A stretch of DNA of 64,000 nt from Bacillus sp. sid0103 (GTDB lineage: Bacteria > Bacillota > Bacilli > Bacillales_B > DSM-18226). Under the pieces are notes generated by a model. It made no database searches and was not told the DNA's origin. It worked only from the letters and a program-made list of their open reading frames with translations. Shown here piece by piece: positions 26,634 through 36,439 of the stretch (position 1 is its first letter; each line of letters begins with the position of its first letter). The stretch is taken from NCBI RefSeq assembly GCF_019219025.1, contig NZ_JAHUWN010000003.1, positions 62,001-126,000 of the forward strand, read 5' to 3'. Both the position numbers and the translations under genes were made by a program.

Positions 26634-27461
26634 CTAAATTCTTACCAACACTCGCTCTTTGTTTTTAAAATAAACCCATTCCTTAAATCCAATTTCCTTG
26701 AGACGCTGGTGAACGAGATCAAATTCGTCCCCTACTCGATGCGGATCATGGGCATCCGATCCCAACGTTACCTTTACACCATAGTGCAGGGCCATTTCTA
26801 ACATCTCATCGGACGGATACCAGCCGCCAACGTCTTTTGTTTTTCCAGATGTGTTGATTTCAATCGCGATATCATGTTCTCCTATCACCTTAATGGTATT
26901 TTCAACTGCAGCGGTTTGAATGGATGAAAAAGCTGGATAAAACCCTTTCATGGCATCAATATGGCCCAAGATTTGAAACATACCACTTCGCGCTGATTGC
27001 TCAATGAGCGAATAATATGTTTCTTTTGTTCTAATTTTTTCTTGTTCCGTTAACCCGTTCCAGCGGTTTTTATTAAAAATACTTACTCCGTCCACGTTAT
27101 GAACAGAACCAATGATGTAATCAAAAGGATACGGCTCGAAACAGGAACGGTAAATCTCGACGGATTCCGGGAAGAAATCAGACTCTACCCCGAGAAGGAC
27201 GTCAATTTTATCGCAATAGGTTTGTTTCAGCTGGAGTACCTCCTTAACGTATTCTGGAAACATGCTTTTTGCCATGGCAATTTTGGGATGGAGCTGGTCC
27301 ACCTCACTGCTAAAGTACGGGGAATGATCGGCAATACCAATAACATGTAATCCTCTTTCAATCGCCGCTTCAATATAATCACGAATTTTCCCCCGTGCAT
27401 GGCCGCAGCGATCGTGATGCGTATGTAAATCAAATTTTTGGTTCGAATTTAGCATCTCCAC
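26634..27461 (-). CDS. hisJ: Histidinol-phosphatase, PHP family
   Basis: A PHP-domain phosphatase of about 275 residues, the monofunctional HisJ type that removes phosphate from histidinol phosphate in histidine synthesis. The metal site is formed by FDLHTHHDRCGHA, IADHSPY, the middle GSVHNVD and EINTSG, and the final GSDAHDPHRVG. The GTG at 27461 follows GGAGGTG by 6 bp; an ATG two codons later is also possible. No other his genes lie in the window. Confidence 0.85.
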   Translation of the reverse strand: MEMLNSNQKFDLHTHHDRCGHARGKIRDYIEAAIERGLHVIGIADHSPYFSSEVDQLHPKIAMAKSMFPEYVKEVLQLKQTYCDKIDVLLGVESDFFPESVEIYRSCFEPYPFDYIIGSVHNVDGVSIFNKNRWNGLTEQEKIRTKETYYSLIEQSARSGMFQILGHIDAMKGFYPAFSSIQTAAVENTIKVIGEHDIAIEINTSGKTKDVGGWYPSDEMLEMALHYGVKVTLGSDAHDPHRVGDEFDLVHQRLKEIGFKEWVYFKNKERVLVRI

Positions 27462-27525
27462 ATATTTCACCTCCATTATTAATATGTTCATTTAACGAAA
27501 AACATTTTATTTTATTAGAGTAAAA

Positions 27526-27577
27526 AAAAAAGAAAACTCCTTCTATAGTCACGCAAACTATGAAGACGTTTTCTTGT
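27526..27577 (-). terminator. Terminator of the DUF2062 gene
   Basis: On the minus strand AGAAAAC and CTTCATAGT pair with ACTATAGAAG and GTTTTCT, followed by nine T. Confidence 0.8.
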
Positions 27578-27586
27578 CTGGAGTAT

Positions 27587-28150
27587 TTATATATAAGTTT
27601 GGTTGATTGAATTGAGTGGAACCTCACGTTTATTCCGTCTTCTTTTTAACCTTTTTGCTTTTTCTTTTTCATAAAAATGATACACAATGAAATATGAACA
27701 AATACCGAGGATTAACCCAAAAATGGTCATTCCTATTAACGTATGGATTCCTCCATGAAGGATACTCACGAGAGTATGAAAATCACCATGAATTAACTTT
27801 TGAAAAGAAAAAGACGAATGGCGCCCGTAATGGACCTTCATCGGAAAGAGAAATTTCCCGAGATTCTTTGCAAAAGGTAACAGAATAACCGGCAGCAGCG
27901 TTAATTTTCCAATCACATTTCCAATAATGGATGCAGGTAATGAGCCCTTCGCTAAACGGACAATCGGGACAAAAAATATATAAATAAGTGATCCTGTTGA
28001 CAGAACCAACATTTCCAAGCCTAGGCCAATTGCGAATCCTAATGATACTTTCTTAGCTCCACCAGGAGACCGGAGTAGTTTAGTGATATTTAACTTAAAA
28101 GCACGTCCAAATCGTTGAAAAAAATTATACTTTGTTGGTTTAATGCTCAT
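27587..28150 (-). CDS. DUF2062 membrane protein
   Basis: A 187-residue membrane protein of family DUF2062. A short basic N terminus (FGRAFKLNITKLLRSPGG) is followed by three hydrophobic helices at about residues 37-62, 70-100 and 130-160, with the typical VSLGFAIGLG. The C terminus is very basic (KRLKRRRNKREV). The role is unknown. Confidence 0.8.
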   Translation of the reverse strand: MSIKPTKYNFFQRFGRAFKLNITKLLRSPGGAKKVSLGFAIGLGLEMLVLSTGSLIYIFFVPIVRLAKGSLPASIIGNVIGKLTLLPVILLPFAKNLGKFLFPMKVHYGRHSSFSFQKLIHGDFHTLVSILHGGIHTLIGMTIFGLILGICSYFIVYHFYEKEKAKRLKRRRNKREVPLNSINQTYI

Positions 28151-28293
28151 ATAGGTATCTCCTTACTAAGATAGATAAGTTTATTATACTCTATATAAGC
28201 CATAACTACTATTCTAACAAATTAACAAATTAAACAAATTTAGAGCAGTTTCCCGGAAGAAACCACTCTTCATCAAAATAGGACAGGATTCGT

Positions 28294-29103
28294 TTATGCT
28301 TTTACTTGTTTATTTATATAAACCCATTCCTTCGACAATATTTCTTTGACAGGATCTCTTCTCTTATTTATTGCGGAATAATATGCTTGTTCCCTAATAA
28401 ACTCTGACAAATAGGCAAGTGATTTTAATTGAGCATACGTTCCCCTCGGTTCGATCTCGATATCAACAATATTGTAACTCCACTCAATCTCTGCTGGGAT
28501 ATGGATCGCATTGATACCCAGTTCAATCGCTGGCTTAATATCGGTTTTGAGTGAATTGCCAATCATCCAGGTATTCTTTGTATCTGTGTTTATTTCGTTT
28601 AATACTTGCTGCAGTGCATCTGTGTGTTTATGCTCAAAAATATAGATTTTGTCCTCGAAATAATCCGTTAATCTTAATTGATTAATTTTTCTCCACTGGT
28701 TTGCTTCATCTCCTCCTGTAAATAAACATAATTGATGACCGTCTGCTTGTAAGGCATCAAGGATTTCGTACATATATGGAAATGGTTTCACCTTTCTTCG
28801 GAAAACGCTTTGACCAATTTTTTCAACTTCATATAATTCAGAACTCTTCATTTTTCTTCCCAATCTTTCGCAAAAATAGCGATAAGTTGCCACTAACGAT
28901 TGCGTATATAAGGAAGAATGCAAGCCGTTTTTTTCAACACCTTTTATATCAATATCTGATTGCATTTCGAGAATCTCTTGTTTGGTTAGTGATTTAAACC
29001 ATTTCTTCATCACATTTGCAAATCGGTTTCTAGATTCTACAAAATATTTATTACAGTGTATTAAGGTGTCATCTAAATCCAATATTAAGGTTTGTTGATT
29101 CAT
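28294..29103 (-). CDS. HAD superfamily hydrolase
   Basis: A 269-residue cytosolic hydrolase. Motif I is LILDLDDTLIH (nucleophile Asp), motif II is LFTGGD, and WMIGNSLKTDIKPAIELGINAI is motif IV. These enzymes remove phosphate from small molecules through an aspartyl-phosphate. The long C-terminal part after residue 215 is not part of the usual core. The substrate is unknown. Confidence 0.85.
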   Translation of the reverse strand: MNQQTLILDLDDTLIHCNKYFVESRNRFANVMKKWFKSLTKQEILEMQSDIDIKGVEKNGLHSSLYTQSLVATYRYFCERLGRKMKSSELYEVEKIGQSVFRRKVKPFPYMYEILDALQADGHQLCLFTGGDEANQWRKINQLRLTDYFEDKIYIFEHKHTDALQQVLNEINTDTKNTWMIGNSLKTDIKPAIELGINAIHIPAEIEWSYNIVDIEIEPRGTYAQLKSLAYLSEFIREQAYYSAINKRRDPVKEILSKEWVYINKQVKA

Positions 29104-29341
29104 GAACCAATTCCCCCTTTAATAATGGTTTAAACTAAGTATATGGAATAACATCATTTTCATGTTAAAATAAGCCTTTCCCATTTAAGGATTAGTGCAA
29201 TAGTATTAGAGGGATTTTGAATCGATATATTCATTTTTTTCAATTTAATTGCAGCATTAAACAAAGTCAGTACCTCAAAAGACAAAAATGTAAATTAATA
29301 TTGTATAATAAGGAAATTATAGCAAACAGGAGTAGAGATCA

Positions 29342-30607
29342 TTGGAAAAACAAAATTGCAATTATAGATGGGTTGTTTTTGTGTCAGTGTTGTTAACATA
29401 TTTATTAATTGTCAGTCAAAGAACGGCGCCGGGATTAATTTCCGACCAATTAATGAAAGACTTTAACATTACAGCTTCAACCATTGGATTACTGGCAAGT
29501 ATTCAATTCTTTGCATATGCCGGTTTACAAATTCCGGTCGGGATTTTGTCCGATCGGTTTGGCCCTAATTTTTTTCTCGTTATTGGTGCGCTGCTTACAG
29601 GTTTAGGTACATTAATTTATAGTCTCGCATCAAATGAAGTGGTGTTCCTCTTTGCAAGATTAATGGTTGGTATGGGTGATTCGGCCATCTGGGTTAATTT
29701 AGTCTTGATCCTCAGTCAATGGTTTAAAGTGAAAGAATTTGTTGGATTACTAGGCGTGGCCGGTATGGCAGGAAGTTTTGGCTTTTTGTTGGCGACGGTC
29801 CCTCTTTCGGCTTGGATTACGATTTCTGGTTGGCGCGCACCTTTTTTTACCACAGGAATCCTGTTAGTGCTATGCAGCGTCCTCCTTTATTTTGTCCTTG
29901 TACAAAAACCAAAGAAAATGTCCTGGAAAAGTACAGGTGCTAACAAACCAAAAAAACCACGTGAAAAAACGCTGGTTTTGTTACGGCGGATATTTTCCAC
30001 CCGTCAAGCTTGGGCCACATTCTTTTGTCACTTTGGTGTTGTTGGTACGTATGTAGGCTTTATTGGTTCTTGGGCCGTTCCTTATGGAATGCATGTATAC
30101 GGATTGTCTCGTTCTGATGCTAGTCAGCTGATTATGGTTGGGCTTTTCGGGGCCCTTATTGGAGCGCCTTTAACAAGTTGGGTTACCAGTCGAATAGACT
30201 CACTCAAACGTCCGTATGTTGTCGTCCACTCCATTGTGGTTCTTTGTTGGGCATCCTTTTTATTATTTGATGGAAAGCCTCCCTTCTATCTAATGACGAT
30301 TCTTTTCTTTATTATTGGCTTTGGTAATGGAGCATGCTCGTTAACATTTGCGATTGTAAGAAAATCATTTGATCTCAAAGAAGTCGGAGTGGTTTCTGGT
30401 TTTGCCAATATGGGCGGATTTTTAAGTGCTGTCCTTTTACCAGGCATTTTTGGAAAAGTATTAGACTATTTCCACGCATCTGAGAGCAGTGTGGGCTATC
30501 ATTATGGTTTTATGATTCCTGTCCTTTTTTCAATGCTTGGATTAATGGGCGGATTAATTATCGTTGAGCGGCGTCAGGAAGTCAGCCACCGGACACAAGT
30601 AAATTAA
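29342..30607 (+). CDS. MFS transporter
   Basis: A 421-residue transporter with 12 predicted helices. GILSDRFGPNFFLV between helices 2 and 3 is the family signature, and ARLMVGMGDSAIWVN follows. The start is TTG at 29342, with CAGGAG 9 bp before it. It may carry an organic acid or sugar acid; the substrate is unknown. It shares a terminator with the converging gene. Confidence 0.85.
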   Translation: MEKQNCNYRWVVFVSVLLTYLLIVSQRTAPGLISDQLMKDFNITASTIGLLASIQFFAYAGLQIPVGILSDRFGPNFFLVIGALLTGLGTLIYSLASNEVVFLFARLMVGMGDSAIWVNLVLILSQWFKVKEFVGLLGVAGMAGSFGFLLATVPLSAWITISGWRAPFFTTGILLVLCSVLLYFVLVQKPKKMSWKSTGANKPKKPREKTLVLLRRIFSTRQAWATFFCHFGVVGTYVGFIGSWAVPYGMHVYGLSRSDASQLIMVGLFGALIGAPLTSWVTSRIDSLKRPYVVVHSIVVLCWASFLLFDGKPPFYLMTILFFIIGFGNGACSLTFAIVRKSFDLKEVGVVSGFANMGGFLSAVLLPGIFGKVLDYFHASESSVGYHYGFMIPVLFSMLGLMGGLIIVERRQEVSHRTQVN

Positions 30608-30615
30608 TTAATGCT

Positions 30616-30660
30616 CAGAAAAAACTAGGAAACTCAGCGGTGAGATTCCTAGTTTTTTAT
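30616..30660. terminator. Bidirectional terminator
   Basis: AAAACTAGGAA pairs with TTCCTAGTTTT around a short insert, with A/T runs at both ends. It ends the MFS gene and the converging membrane-protein gene. Confidence 0.85.
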
Positions 30661-30661
30661 T

Positions 30662-31177
30662 TCATTCGATTTTATATTCCATGACCCATTCGGTATTTGG
30701 CAGGTAGTTAATTAGGAAATGACGGCCTTCCACATTTTTTTTGATTGGATAACGTGGATTTGGAGCAATACTTAATCGTTTGTTATTGATGATGACCGTA
30801 ATTGTACCTTGTATTACACCCTTTGTTGAAGGTTTCTCATAAACAATTTTCGAAGGAATTCCTTCTATTTTCACGTAATTCTTTTTAATGTACGCAGGTG
30901 AATCCGCCCAAAAAGCAGATGCACTGTATAAGGCTAAAGCACCCATCCCGAGAATCCCTAAGCGGTTAACCCAGATAATTGAAGAGCCGATATAGGGTAA
31001 TTCTTGGACGCGTTTGAAGCCCTTCCAGTCTTTTTTTACTTTTAAGCTAAATAATATAAACGATAACCCGGCACCAGTTAACCCAATCGCGCAGAACGGG
31101 AAGATATTCGTATAAATTCCAAGTGGGACCAATAAGAAGAAGGTAATACCGAGTCCTAAAATAAATGGTGCTTTCAT
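30662..31177 (-). CDS. Membrane protein of unknown function
   Basis: A 171-residue protein with hydrophobic helices at about residues 4-22, 26-45 and 70-90, then an outward or inward soluble C-terminal domain of about 80 residues (KIEGIPSKIVYEKPSTK to EWVMEYKIE). I do not recognise the family. The final residues just precede the shared terminator. Confidence 0.65.
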   Translation of the reverse strand: MKAPFILGLGITFFLLVPLGIYTNIFPFCAIGLTGAGLSFILFSLKVKKDWKGFKRVQELPYIGSSIIWVNRLGILGMGALALYSASAFWADSPAYIKKNYVKIEGIPSKIVYEKPSTKGVIQGTITVIINNKRLSIAPNPRYPIKKNVEGRHFLINYLPNTEWVMEYKIE

Positions 31178-31345
31178 ATATTACTCTCCTTTTTTAAATT
31201 TTTGAAGAAAATAGTTGATAAGCTATTTCCACCTATATTATGTCTATATCAACCCTAAATTACTTCATGTAATTGTTAAGTTTAGATAAAATTTCCACGC
31301 CATGTTAAAATAATTTGGGAATGAATAAATATCGGGGGTTTTTTA

Positions 31346-31642
31346 ATGGAAGAGTTTGTTTATTTAATTAAACCGGTTCGGGCTAATTTTATTGGGACCA
31401 TGACCGATGAGGAAAGCTCCATCATGGCGAAGCATTTTGATTATTTAAAGGGACTATTAGCCGAAGAAAAACTAATCCTGGCTGGTCCTCGTTTAGATGG
31501 AGCCCTTGGGATTTGTGTTTTTAGATCTGAATCTTTGGATGCTGCTCAAGTGATTATGGAAAAAGACCCCGCCGTTATTGAGGGTGTTATGAATGCTGAA
31601 TTACATAAATTTCGAGTATCCCTCCTTCAGGGACGGGATTGA
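31346..31642 (+). CDS. YciI family protein
   Basis: A 98-residue single-domain YciI-like protein (ferredoxin-like fold). AKHFDYLKGLLAEEKLILAGP and MEKDPAVIEGVMNAELHKFRV match the family, in which a conserved His/Asp pair may be catalytic. The function is unproven. A transporter gene follows 33 bp later, so the two are probably one operon. Confidence 0.85.
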   Translation: MEEFVYLIKPVRANFIGTMTDEESSIMAKHFDYLKGLLAEEKLILAGPRLDGALGICVFRSESLDAAQVIMEKDPAVIEGVMNAELHKFRVSLLQGRD

Positions 31643-31675
31643 TTAACTAATTTATTATAGACAGAAGGGTTTGCT

Positions 31676-32773
31676 TTGATTCAAATAGCTATTGACGATA
31701 AAAGGATTCGATTTAGTGTCACATTGATAACCGCCTTTATCGGTGGTTTTATGTTCACGCTCCTTCATTCACCGATTCCTTGGCTGCTTGGACCCATGGC
31801 CGCGGTTTTGATTGGCTCGAGATTCGGAAAGGTTCAGTACTATTGGCCGAGCAGGATTCGAGATATAGGTTTAGTGATCGTTGGATATTCCATCGGCCTC
31901 TCGTTCACAAAAGAAGCACTCATGGAAATCGTGGCGAAACTGCCTTCGATGTTGCTGATGACGGTTTTGCTCGTTTGTTTTTGCGCTGGAATAGCATATG
32001 TCGTATCCAAACTGTCCGGGGTCGATTATCCTACGGTCTTAATTGGCAGTATTCCAGGCGGGCTTTCACAAATGATTATATTTGCCGAAGAATTAAAAGG
32101 AATTAATATTACAACGGTGACCTTTCTACAAGTTGCAAGATTGATTATGATTATTTTCTTTGTTCCCTTTCTTATTGTCGGACCACTTTTTAACAATACT
32201 TCCCACACAGCTTCTGGCTTGGTTACTAGTGGTGTTGTCTCCCCTAGCCCACTTTTTCCAACGGTCATTTGGTTTGTTATTATTTGTGTGGCTTGTGCCC
32301 TACTGGCTAGAAAACTTAACTTTCCTACGCCCTATTTATTAGGGCCAATCGTAGGAACAGCGGTATTCAATTTGATGGGATTGCATGGGCCGGCCTTACC
32401 TCCCACTTTACTGGATGCCTCTCAATTTATGATTGGCGGGTATATTGGGTTGCTATTAAAACCAGAGAAACTCGAGCATAAAACAAAAATTATTACACTT
32501 GCGCTTATAAGTGGGATGGTCATGATTTTGGTCTCGATCGGGTTAAGCATGCTGCTCGTTGCATTCTATCATATTAACCATTCGACCAGTTTTTTAGCCT
32601 TGGCTCCTGGGGGAATGGACCAAATGGGTATTCTTGCTCATGCCGTCCATGCTGATTTATCGATGGTGACCAGCTATCAGCTCTTCCGCCTCTTTTTTAT
32701 TTACTTTGCCGTTCCACCGCTTCTTAGATGGATTTTTAAAGTCGGGATGAGAAAGACAGTAAAAACTCCTTAG
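31676..32773 (+). CDS. AbrB (ammonia monooxygenase-type) family membrane protein
   Basis: A 365-residue membrane protein with ten or so helices arranged as two similar halves: each has a Gly-rich GSIPGGLSQMIIFAEE or LAPGGMDQMGILAHA segment. It belongs to the AbrB membrane family (Pfam AmoA-like), often mislabelled as the AbrB regulator. It may be a transporter; the substrate is unknown. The start is TTG 31676, with AGAAGGG 6 bp upstream. Confidence 0.8.
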   Translation: MIQIAIDDKRIRFSVTLITAFIGGFMFTLLHSPIPWLLGPMAAVLIGSRFGKVQYYWPSRIRDIGLVIVGYSIGLSFTKEALMEIVAKLPSMLLMTVLLVCFCAGIAYVVSKLSGVDYPTVLIGSIPGGLSQMIIFAEELKGINITTVTFLQVARLIMIIFFVPFLIVGPLFNNTSHTASGLVTSGVVSPSPLFPTVIWFVIICVACALLARKLNFPTPYLLGPIVGTAVFNLMGLHGPALPPTLLDASQFMIGGYIGLLLKPEKLEHKTKIITLALISGMVMILVSIGLSMLLVAFYHINHSTSFLALAPGGMDQMGILAHAVHADLSMVTSYQLFRLFFIYFAVPPLLRWIFKVGMRKTVKTP

Positions 32774-32844
32774 ATTCCATATTCAATTATTTGTATTTAA
32801 TTGATTACAAGTAGTTAAACTATGAGAAAAACGGAGAATTGAAA

Positions 32845-33582
32845 ATGGAACATAAAATCGCAATCATCACGGATATTCACGGTAATTATTCAGCATTAAA
32901 GGCAGTTTTTGATGATATCGACAAGGATACTTTTGCAGAACATATTTATTGTTTGGGGGATTTGGTCGGGATTGGGTATCAAACGAATAAGGTTCTACAG
33001 CTGTTAAGTTCACGTCCAGATATTTCTTTTGTCATGGGAAACCACGATGAAGCTATTTTGGATATCATTGCAGGTAGGGAACCTTATAGCAGAGGTAAGG
33101 AGAAATTGCATCATCAATGGATTACCGCTCACCTTGATAGGGAGTACATTCCGTTTTTAGCTGAGATTCCGGTCACTTTAGAGGCTGTGTACAATGATAA
33201 ACATTTGTTGTTTGTCCATTACCATTTGAGTGACCAACATGTGTTTATCCCATTGGATAAAGAACCAACTGAGGCGAAACTCGATGAGCATTACCGAACA
33301 TCTACTGCAGATATCGTCTGTTTTGGACACCATCACGTCATCCACCACTTTAAATCGAAAGAGCGCCTATATCTCAATCCAAGTTCCTTAGGCTGCAACT
33401 ATCATCCCTTGGCCAGCTATGCCATCCTAACCATTGGTGATAAGGGAGAAGTTTCCGTTGCTTTTAGAGAAGTACCTTATGACAATAAAGAGTTTTTGTT
33501 AGGATTTAAAAGACTAAATGTCCCGGATGGGGACTATATTTTGAAGGGCTTTTTTGGGGATCAGCATTTGAGGTATATGTAG
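32845..33582 (+). CDS. Calcineurin-like metallophosphoesterase
   Basis: A 245-residue cytosolic phosphoesterase. The metal ligands are TDIHGNYSALKAV at the start, GDLVGIG, MGNHDEAIL and later FGHHHVIHHF. I chose ATG 32845, which has GGAG 8 bp before it; the preceding in-frame TTG is less likely. The substrate (nucleotide, phosphoprotein or other) is unknown. A tandem-repeat array starts 40 bp after the stop. Confidence 0.88.
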   Translation: MEHKIAIITDIHGNYSALKAVFDDIDKDTFAEHIYCLGDLVGIGYQTNKVLQLLSSRPDISFVMGNHDEAILDIIAGREPYSRGKEKLHHQWITAHLDREYIPFLAEIPVTLEAVYNDKHLLFVHYHLSDQHVFIPLDKEPTEAKLDEHYRTSTADIVCFGHHHVIHHFKSKERLYLNPSSLGCNYHPLASYAILTIGDKGEVSVAFREVPYDNKEFLLGFKRLNVPDGDYILKGFFGDQHLRYM

Positions 33583-33621
33583 GTATTTAGGTTGAGTAGC
33601 TATGAATTATTGAGGGTCGGT

Positions 33622-34045
33622 TTCGGACAGGAATTGGGAAATTTTAGGTTGCTGCGTCCGAATAGCATCTGTATTCGGACAGAATTTGGCGAATTCATGC
33701 CTGTCGTGTCCGAATACCTACTACATTCGGACAACCCTCAGCCATTTCCTGCCTGTCGTGTCCGAACACCCCCTCCATTCGGACAGCATTTAGCGATTTC
33801 CTGCTTGTTGCTGTCCGAATAACCACTCCATTCAGACAACACTCAGCCATTTCCTGCTTGTCGTGTCCGAACGGCACCTGCATTCGGGCAACCCTTGGCC
33901 ATTTTCTGCTTGTTGTGTCCGAATGACACCTGCATTCGGACAACCCTCAGCCATTTCCTGCCTGTCGTGTCCGAATAGGCCACCTATTCGGACTATCTTT
34001 GGTATTTTGCTGTTTGTAGTGTCTGAATATCCTCCATTCTGACTT
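33622..34045 (+). repeat. 52-bp tandem repeat array B
   Basis: TTCGGAC-type starts recur at 33622, 33674, 33726, 33778, 33831, 33883, 33935, 33987 and about 34037; six of the eight steps are exactly 52 bp, one is 53 and the last 50. Each unit carries ATTCGGACA and a later TGTCCGAAT (9-bp inverted repeat about 24 bp apart) and a spacer such as CACCTGC. The array fills the gap between the phosphoesterase and a converging membrane gene; no coding frame is convincing. Confidence 0.92.
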
Positions 34046-34054
34046 AAAAGAGAA

Positions 34055-34723
34055 CTATAATTTCCTACTTCTTTTTCCAGCCTTAATGATCAAATGAACC
34101 TCTGATGCTTCTCCGGAATCAATTTGATTTTCCATCTTTGAGACATCGATATTTGTTTCAATTTTTATACGCTTACTCTCATTTCCTCTTAACCTAACCT
34201 TATAAGGGGCATCGTTATTCATCAGAGATAGCCGTGGTGTATCGTCTTCGAAAGCATACTGTTTATAAAATTCTATATTGAACTGGACATCCTTTTTGCT
34301 GTAGTTTTCAAATGGAAGTTCACACATCCCATGCAATGTGGTTTCATTCATTTTTTCAAAACTGCATTTACTATGAACTGAGTCATAAGAAATGGCATAG
34401 ATACCAGATGCCAACGTCTTTTGATATGAAGTGGCTACAAAAGGTGGAGTGAATGTGTAAACTACCGTTGCCACCACTACAAACCGAAAATGAAATTTAT
34501 TCAACCCTTTCACAAGCAAATATAAACTTACTATCAGAAGAAATAACGAGATCACTCCTATAAAATTGATTCCATTGATTGTACTTACAGGTATTTCAAA
34601 CACCTCAACCATTGGTTCTCCATAAGGGATTTCATGCGGGAATGGGAATTTCATCGCCATAGACAACAAAAAGGGAATAATAGCAAAATAGATATATTTC
34701 TTGTTTTTTACCAAATTTACCAC
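34055..34723 (-). CDS. Membrane protein of unknown function
   Basis: A 222-residue protein with hydrophobic helices at about residues 11-28, 50-72 and 80-100, then a soluble C-terminal domain with two Cys (SKCSFEK and HGMCEL) that could form a disulfide outside the cell. I do not recognise the family. It ends close to array B. Confidence 0.6.
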   Translation of the reverse strand: MVNLVKNKKYIYFAIIPFLLSMAMKFPFPHEIPYGEPMVEVFEIPVSTINGINFIGVISLFLLIVSLYLLVKGLNKFHFRFVVVATVVYTFTPPFVATSYQKTLASGIYAISYDSVHSKCSFEKMNETTLHGMCELPFENYSKKDVQFNIEFYKQYAFEDDTPRLSLMNNDAPYKVRLRGNESKRIKIETNIDVSKMENQIDSGEASEVHLIIKAGKRSRKL

Positions 34724-34780
34724 ACCGATTCTTCAGAAATTTGCAGAACAAACAACATGTTAAGAAAACCGTATCACTTA

Positions 34781-35107
34781 CTACATTTCAAAAAAACTAT
34801 GTCTCTCCACACGGCATACTCTCAGAGAAAAATTTTTGTACCATTCAGCTTTCCCCTTTTCTTGGGCCACTTTATGGGCAGAATTTTCCTTCCACACTTT
34901 GATGGATTCAACAGAATCCCAATATGAAACTGTAATTCCCAACTGGTCATCTCGGGCACTTTCCACACCTAAGAATCCTTTTTGCTGTGCTGCCAACTCG
35001 ACCATTTTGTCCGCCATTATTCCGTACCCTTTGTCACCTTTCGTTCTCTCTGAAGCAAAAATAACAGCGTAATAAGGTGGTTCAGGTGTTTTTACAATCC
35101 CGCTCAT
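34781..35107 (-). CDS. Antibiotic-monooxygenase-fold protein
   Basis: A 108-residue soluble protein. YYAVIFASERTKGDKGYGIM, then GFLGVESARDDQLGITVSYWDSVESIKVWK, follow the ABM/dimeric alpha-beta barrel pattern found in haem-degrading and small-molecule monooxygenases. Catalytic residues cannot be assigned. GGAGGAAATAA precedes the ATG. Confidence 0.7.
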   Translation of the reverse strand: MSGIVKTPEPPYYAVIFASERTKGDKGYGIMADKMVELAAQQKGFLGVESARDDQLGITVSYWDSVESIKVWKENSAHKVAQEKGKAEWYKNFSLRVCRVERHSFFEM

Positions 35108-35224
35108 ATTTATTTCCTCCTGTCAGTTTATTACTTAAACTATCTTTTCATTAACCTAAATTAGATTAAGCTTTGCAAGTAACCTTCTCTAAAATCATTC
35201 TTAGTTCTAGCAAACTATCAATTT

Positions 35225-35830
35225 TTATATCCGCTTAGCCAATTCGTCTTCTTGGGCAAAGTCAAAATTGCAGCCGATGGCCATTAATCCATTGCTTTTG
35301 GCTGCATTAATATCTGATAATCGGTCACCAATAACGGCACCTTTTTCAATCGTGTACTTTTTAATGATGGTTTGGACTAAGTCAGCTTTATTTTGAGATT
35401 GTATTTGTTGGATACTAAATGTCTCTGTAACCCATCGATCTAAGTGATAATGTCTTACGATTGCTTGTAAATATTCGATTTGTCCGTTACTTGCTATAAA
35501 AATAGAACAACCATTATTTTTCAACAAATTGAAAACTGTCACCACATGCGGATATAGTGCACCATTACCCTCGTTAATATTAGTAATTAATTTCTCATGA
35601 AAAAAATCATTCGCTTGTTCTCTTACGATATTTGTGTAGTCCGGTAACAAGGTTTCCCACACTACAGGTAAGGGTACACCCATAATTTCACGGTATTTTT
35701 CAATCGGTGTTTCTTTTTCCCATAAATTCAGCATTCTTAAGTGATCAAACGTATGTTTAAGCGATATTTCTAATATTTTGTTTGTTTGAAATAATGTTCC
35801 ATCCATATCAAAAATCAACGATAGTGACAT
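35225..35830 (-). CDS. HAD hydrolase, phosphoglycolate-phosphatase-like
   Basis: A 201-residue phosphatase. Motif I FDMDGTLFQTN, cap helices, motif II IFIASNG and motif IV VIGDRLSDINAAKSNG are all intact, so it should be active. It resembles phosphoglycolate or pyrophosphate phosphatases; the substrate is unknown. GGGGGAAAGAG lies before the start. Confidence 0.85.
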   Translation of the reverse strand: MSLSLIFDMDGTLFQTNKILEISLKHTFDHLRMLNLWEKETPIEKYREIMGVPLPVVWETLLPDYTNIVREQANDFFHEKLITNINEGNGALYPHVVTVFNLLKNNGCSIFIASNGQIEYLQAIVRHYHLDRWVTETFSIQQIQSQNKADLVQTIIKKYTIEKGAVIGDRLSDINAAKSNGLMAIGCNFDFAQEDELAKRI

Positions 35831-35939
35831 TCTCTTTCCCCCTTTTTAAATACAATAAAAATATTATTAATTCACATAAGTAAGTTTCATGATGAATAGA
35901 TTCTTTAATGAGTCGATTTAAAAGGAGGTATTTTATCTT

Positions 35940-36296
35940 TTGAAAAAAAATACTCGAAACCAACAAACTAATACTGAGAATGAACAAACTGTACAAACAC
36001 ATGTTCACGAATTTACAGCAAGTACGAAGTTAGCAGAAGAGGATGATGATAGGCACAATCATCGTTTCGCTGGTGTGACGAGTGAAGTTATTCCAAAAGG
36101 GAATAGTCATATTCATTCGATATTAGTTAATACTGATTTTTTAGATCATCATCATGAAGTTGCCATAACAACAGGACCTGCCATTCCTGTTGGCGATGGA
36201 AAACATATCCATTTAATTAAAGGAACCACTACATTGGACGATGGTCATGTACATGAGCTTTTATTTACTACTTTAATAGATAAACCACTAGTGTGA
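35940..36296 (+). CDS. YmaF family His-rich protein
   Basis: A 118-residue protein with six HxH motifs (HVHEF, HNHRF, HIHSI, HHHEV, HIHLI, HVHEL) spaced about 15-25 residues apart, the hallmark of the YmaF family. The spacing suggests repeated beta-strands that may bind metal. The role is unknown. The start is TTG with AAAGGAGG 11 bp upstream. A second His-rich gene lies 860 bp further on. Confidence 0.82.
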   Translation: MKKNTRNQQTNTENEQTVQTHVHEFTASTKLAEEDDDRHNHRFAGVTSEVIPKGNSHIHSILVNTDFLDHHHEVAITTGPAIPVGDGKHIHLIKGTTTLDDGHVHELLFTTLIDKPLV

Positions 36297-36346
36297 ATTG
36301 CTAATTTCTAAAAATAAGCTACAATGAATAGAAAAAAGAGAGAATG

Positions 36347-36384
36347 ATAGGTAAAGTGGCCATTAACTTTATCTATCTTTTTTT
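36347..36384 (+). terminator. Terminator of the YmaF gene
   Basis: GATAGGTAAAGT pairs with ACTTTATCTATC, followed by a T run. Confidence 0.75.
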
Positions 36385-36439
36385 GAACTTCAAATAACTC
36401 TCATTTACTATCGTCCCACTAATTGGAGAAACTCAACCT

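Noticed and set aside
33592..33943. Open frames in array B
   Set aside because: They are parts of the 52-bp array; no start signals and Cys/Pro-rich unlikely sequence.
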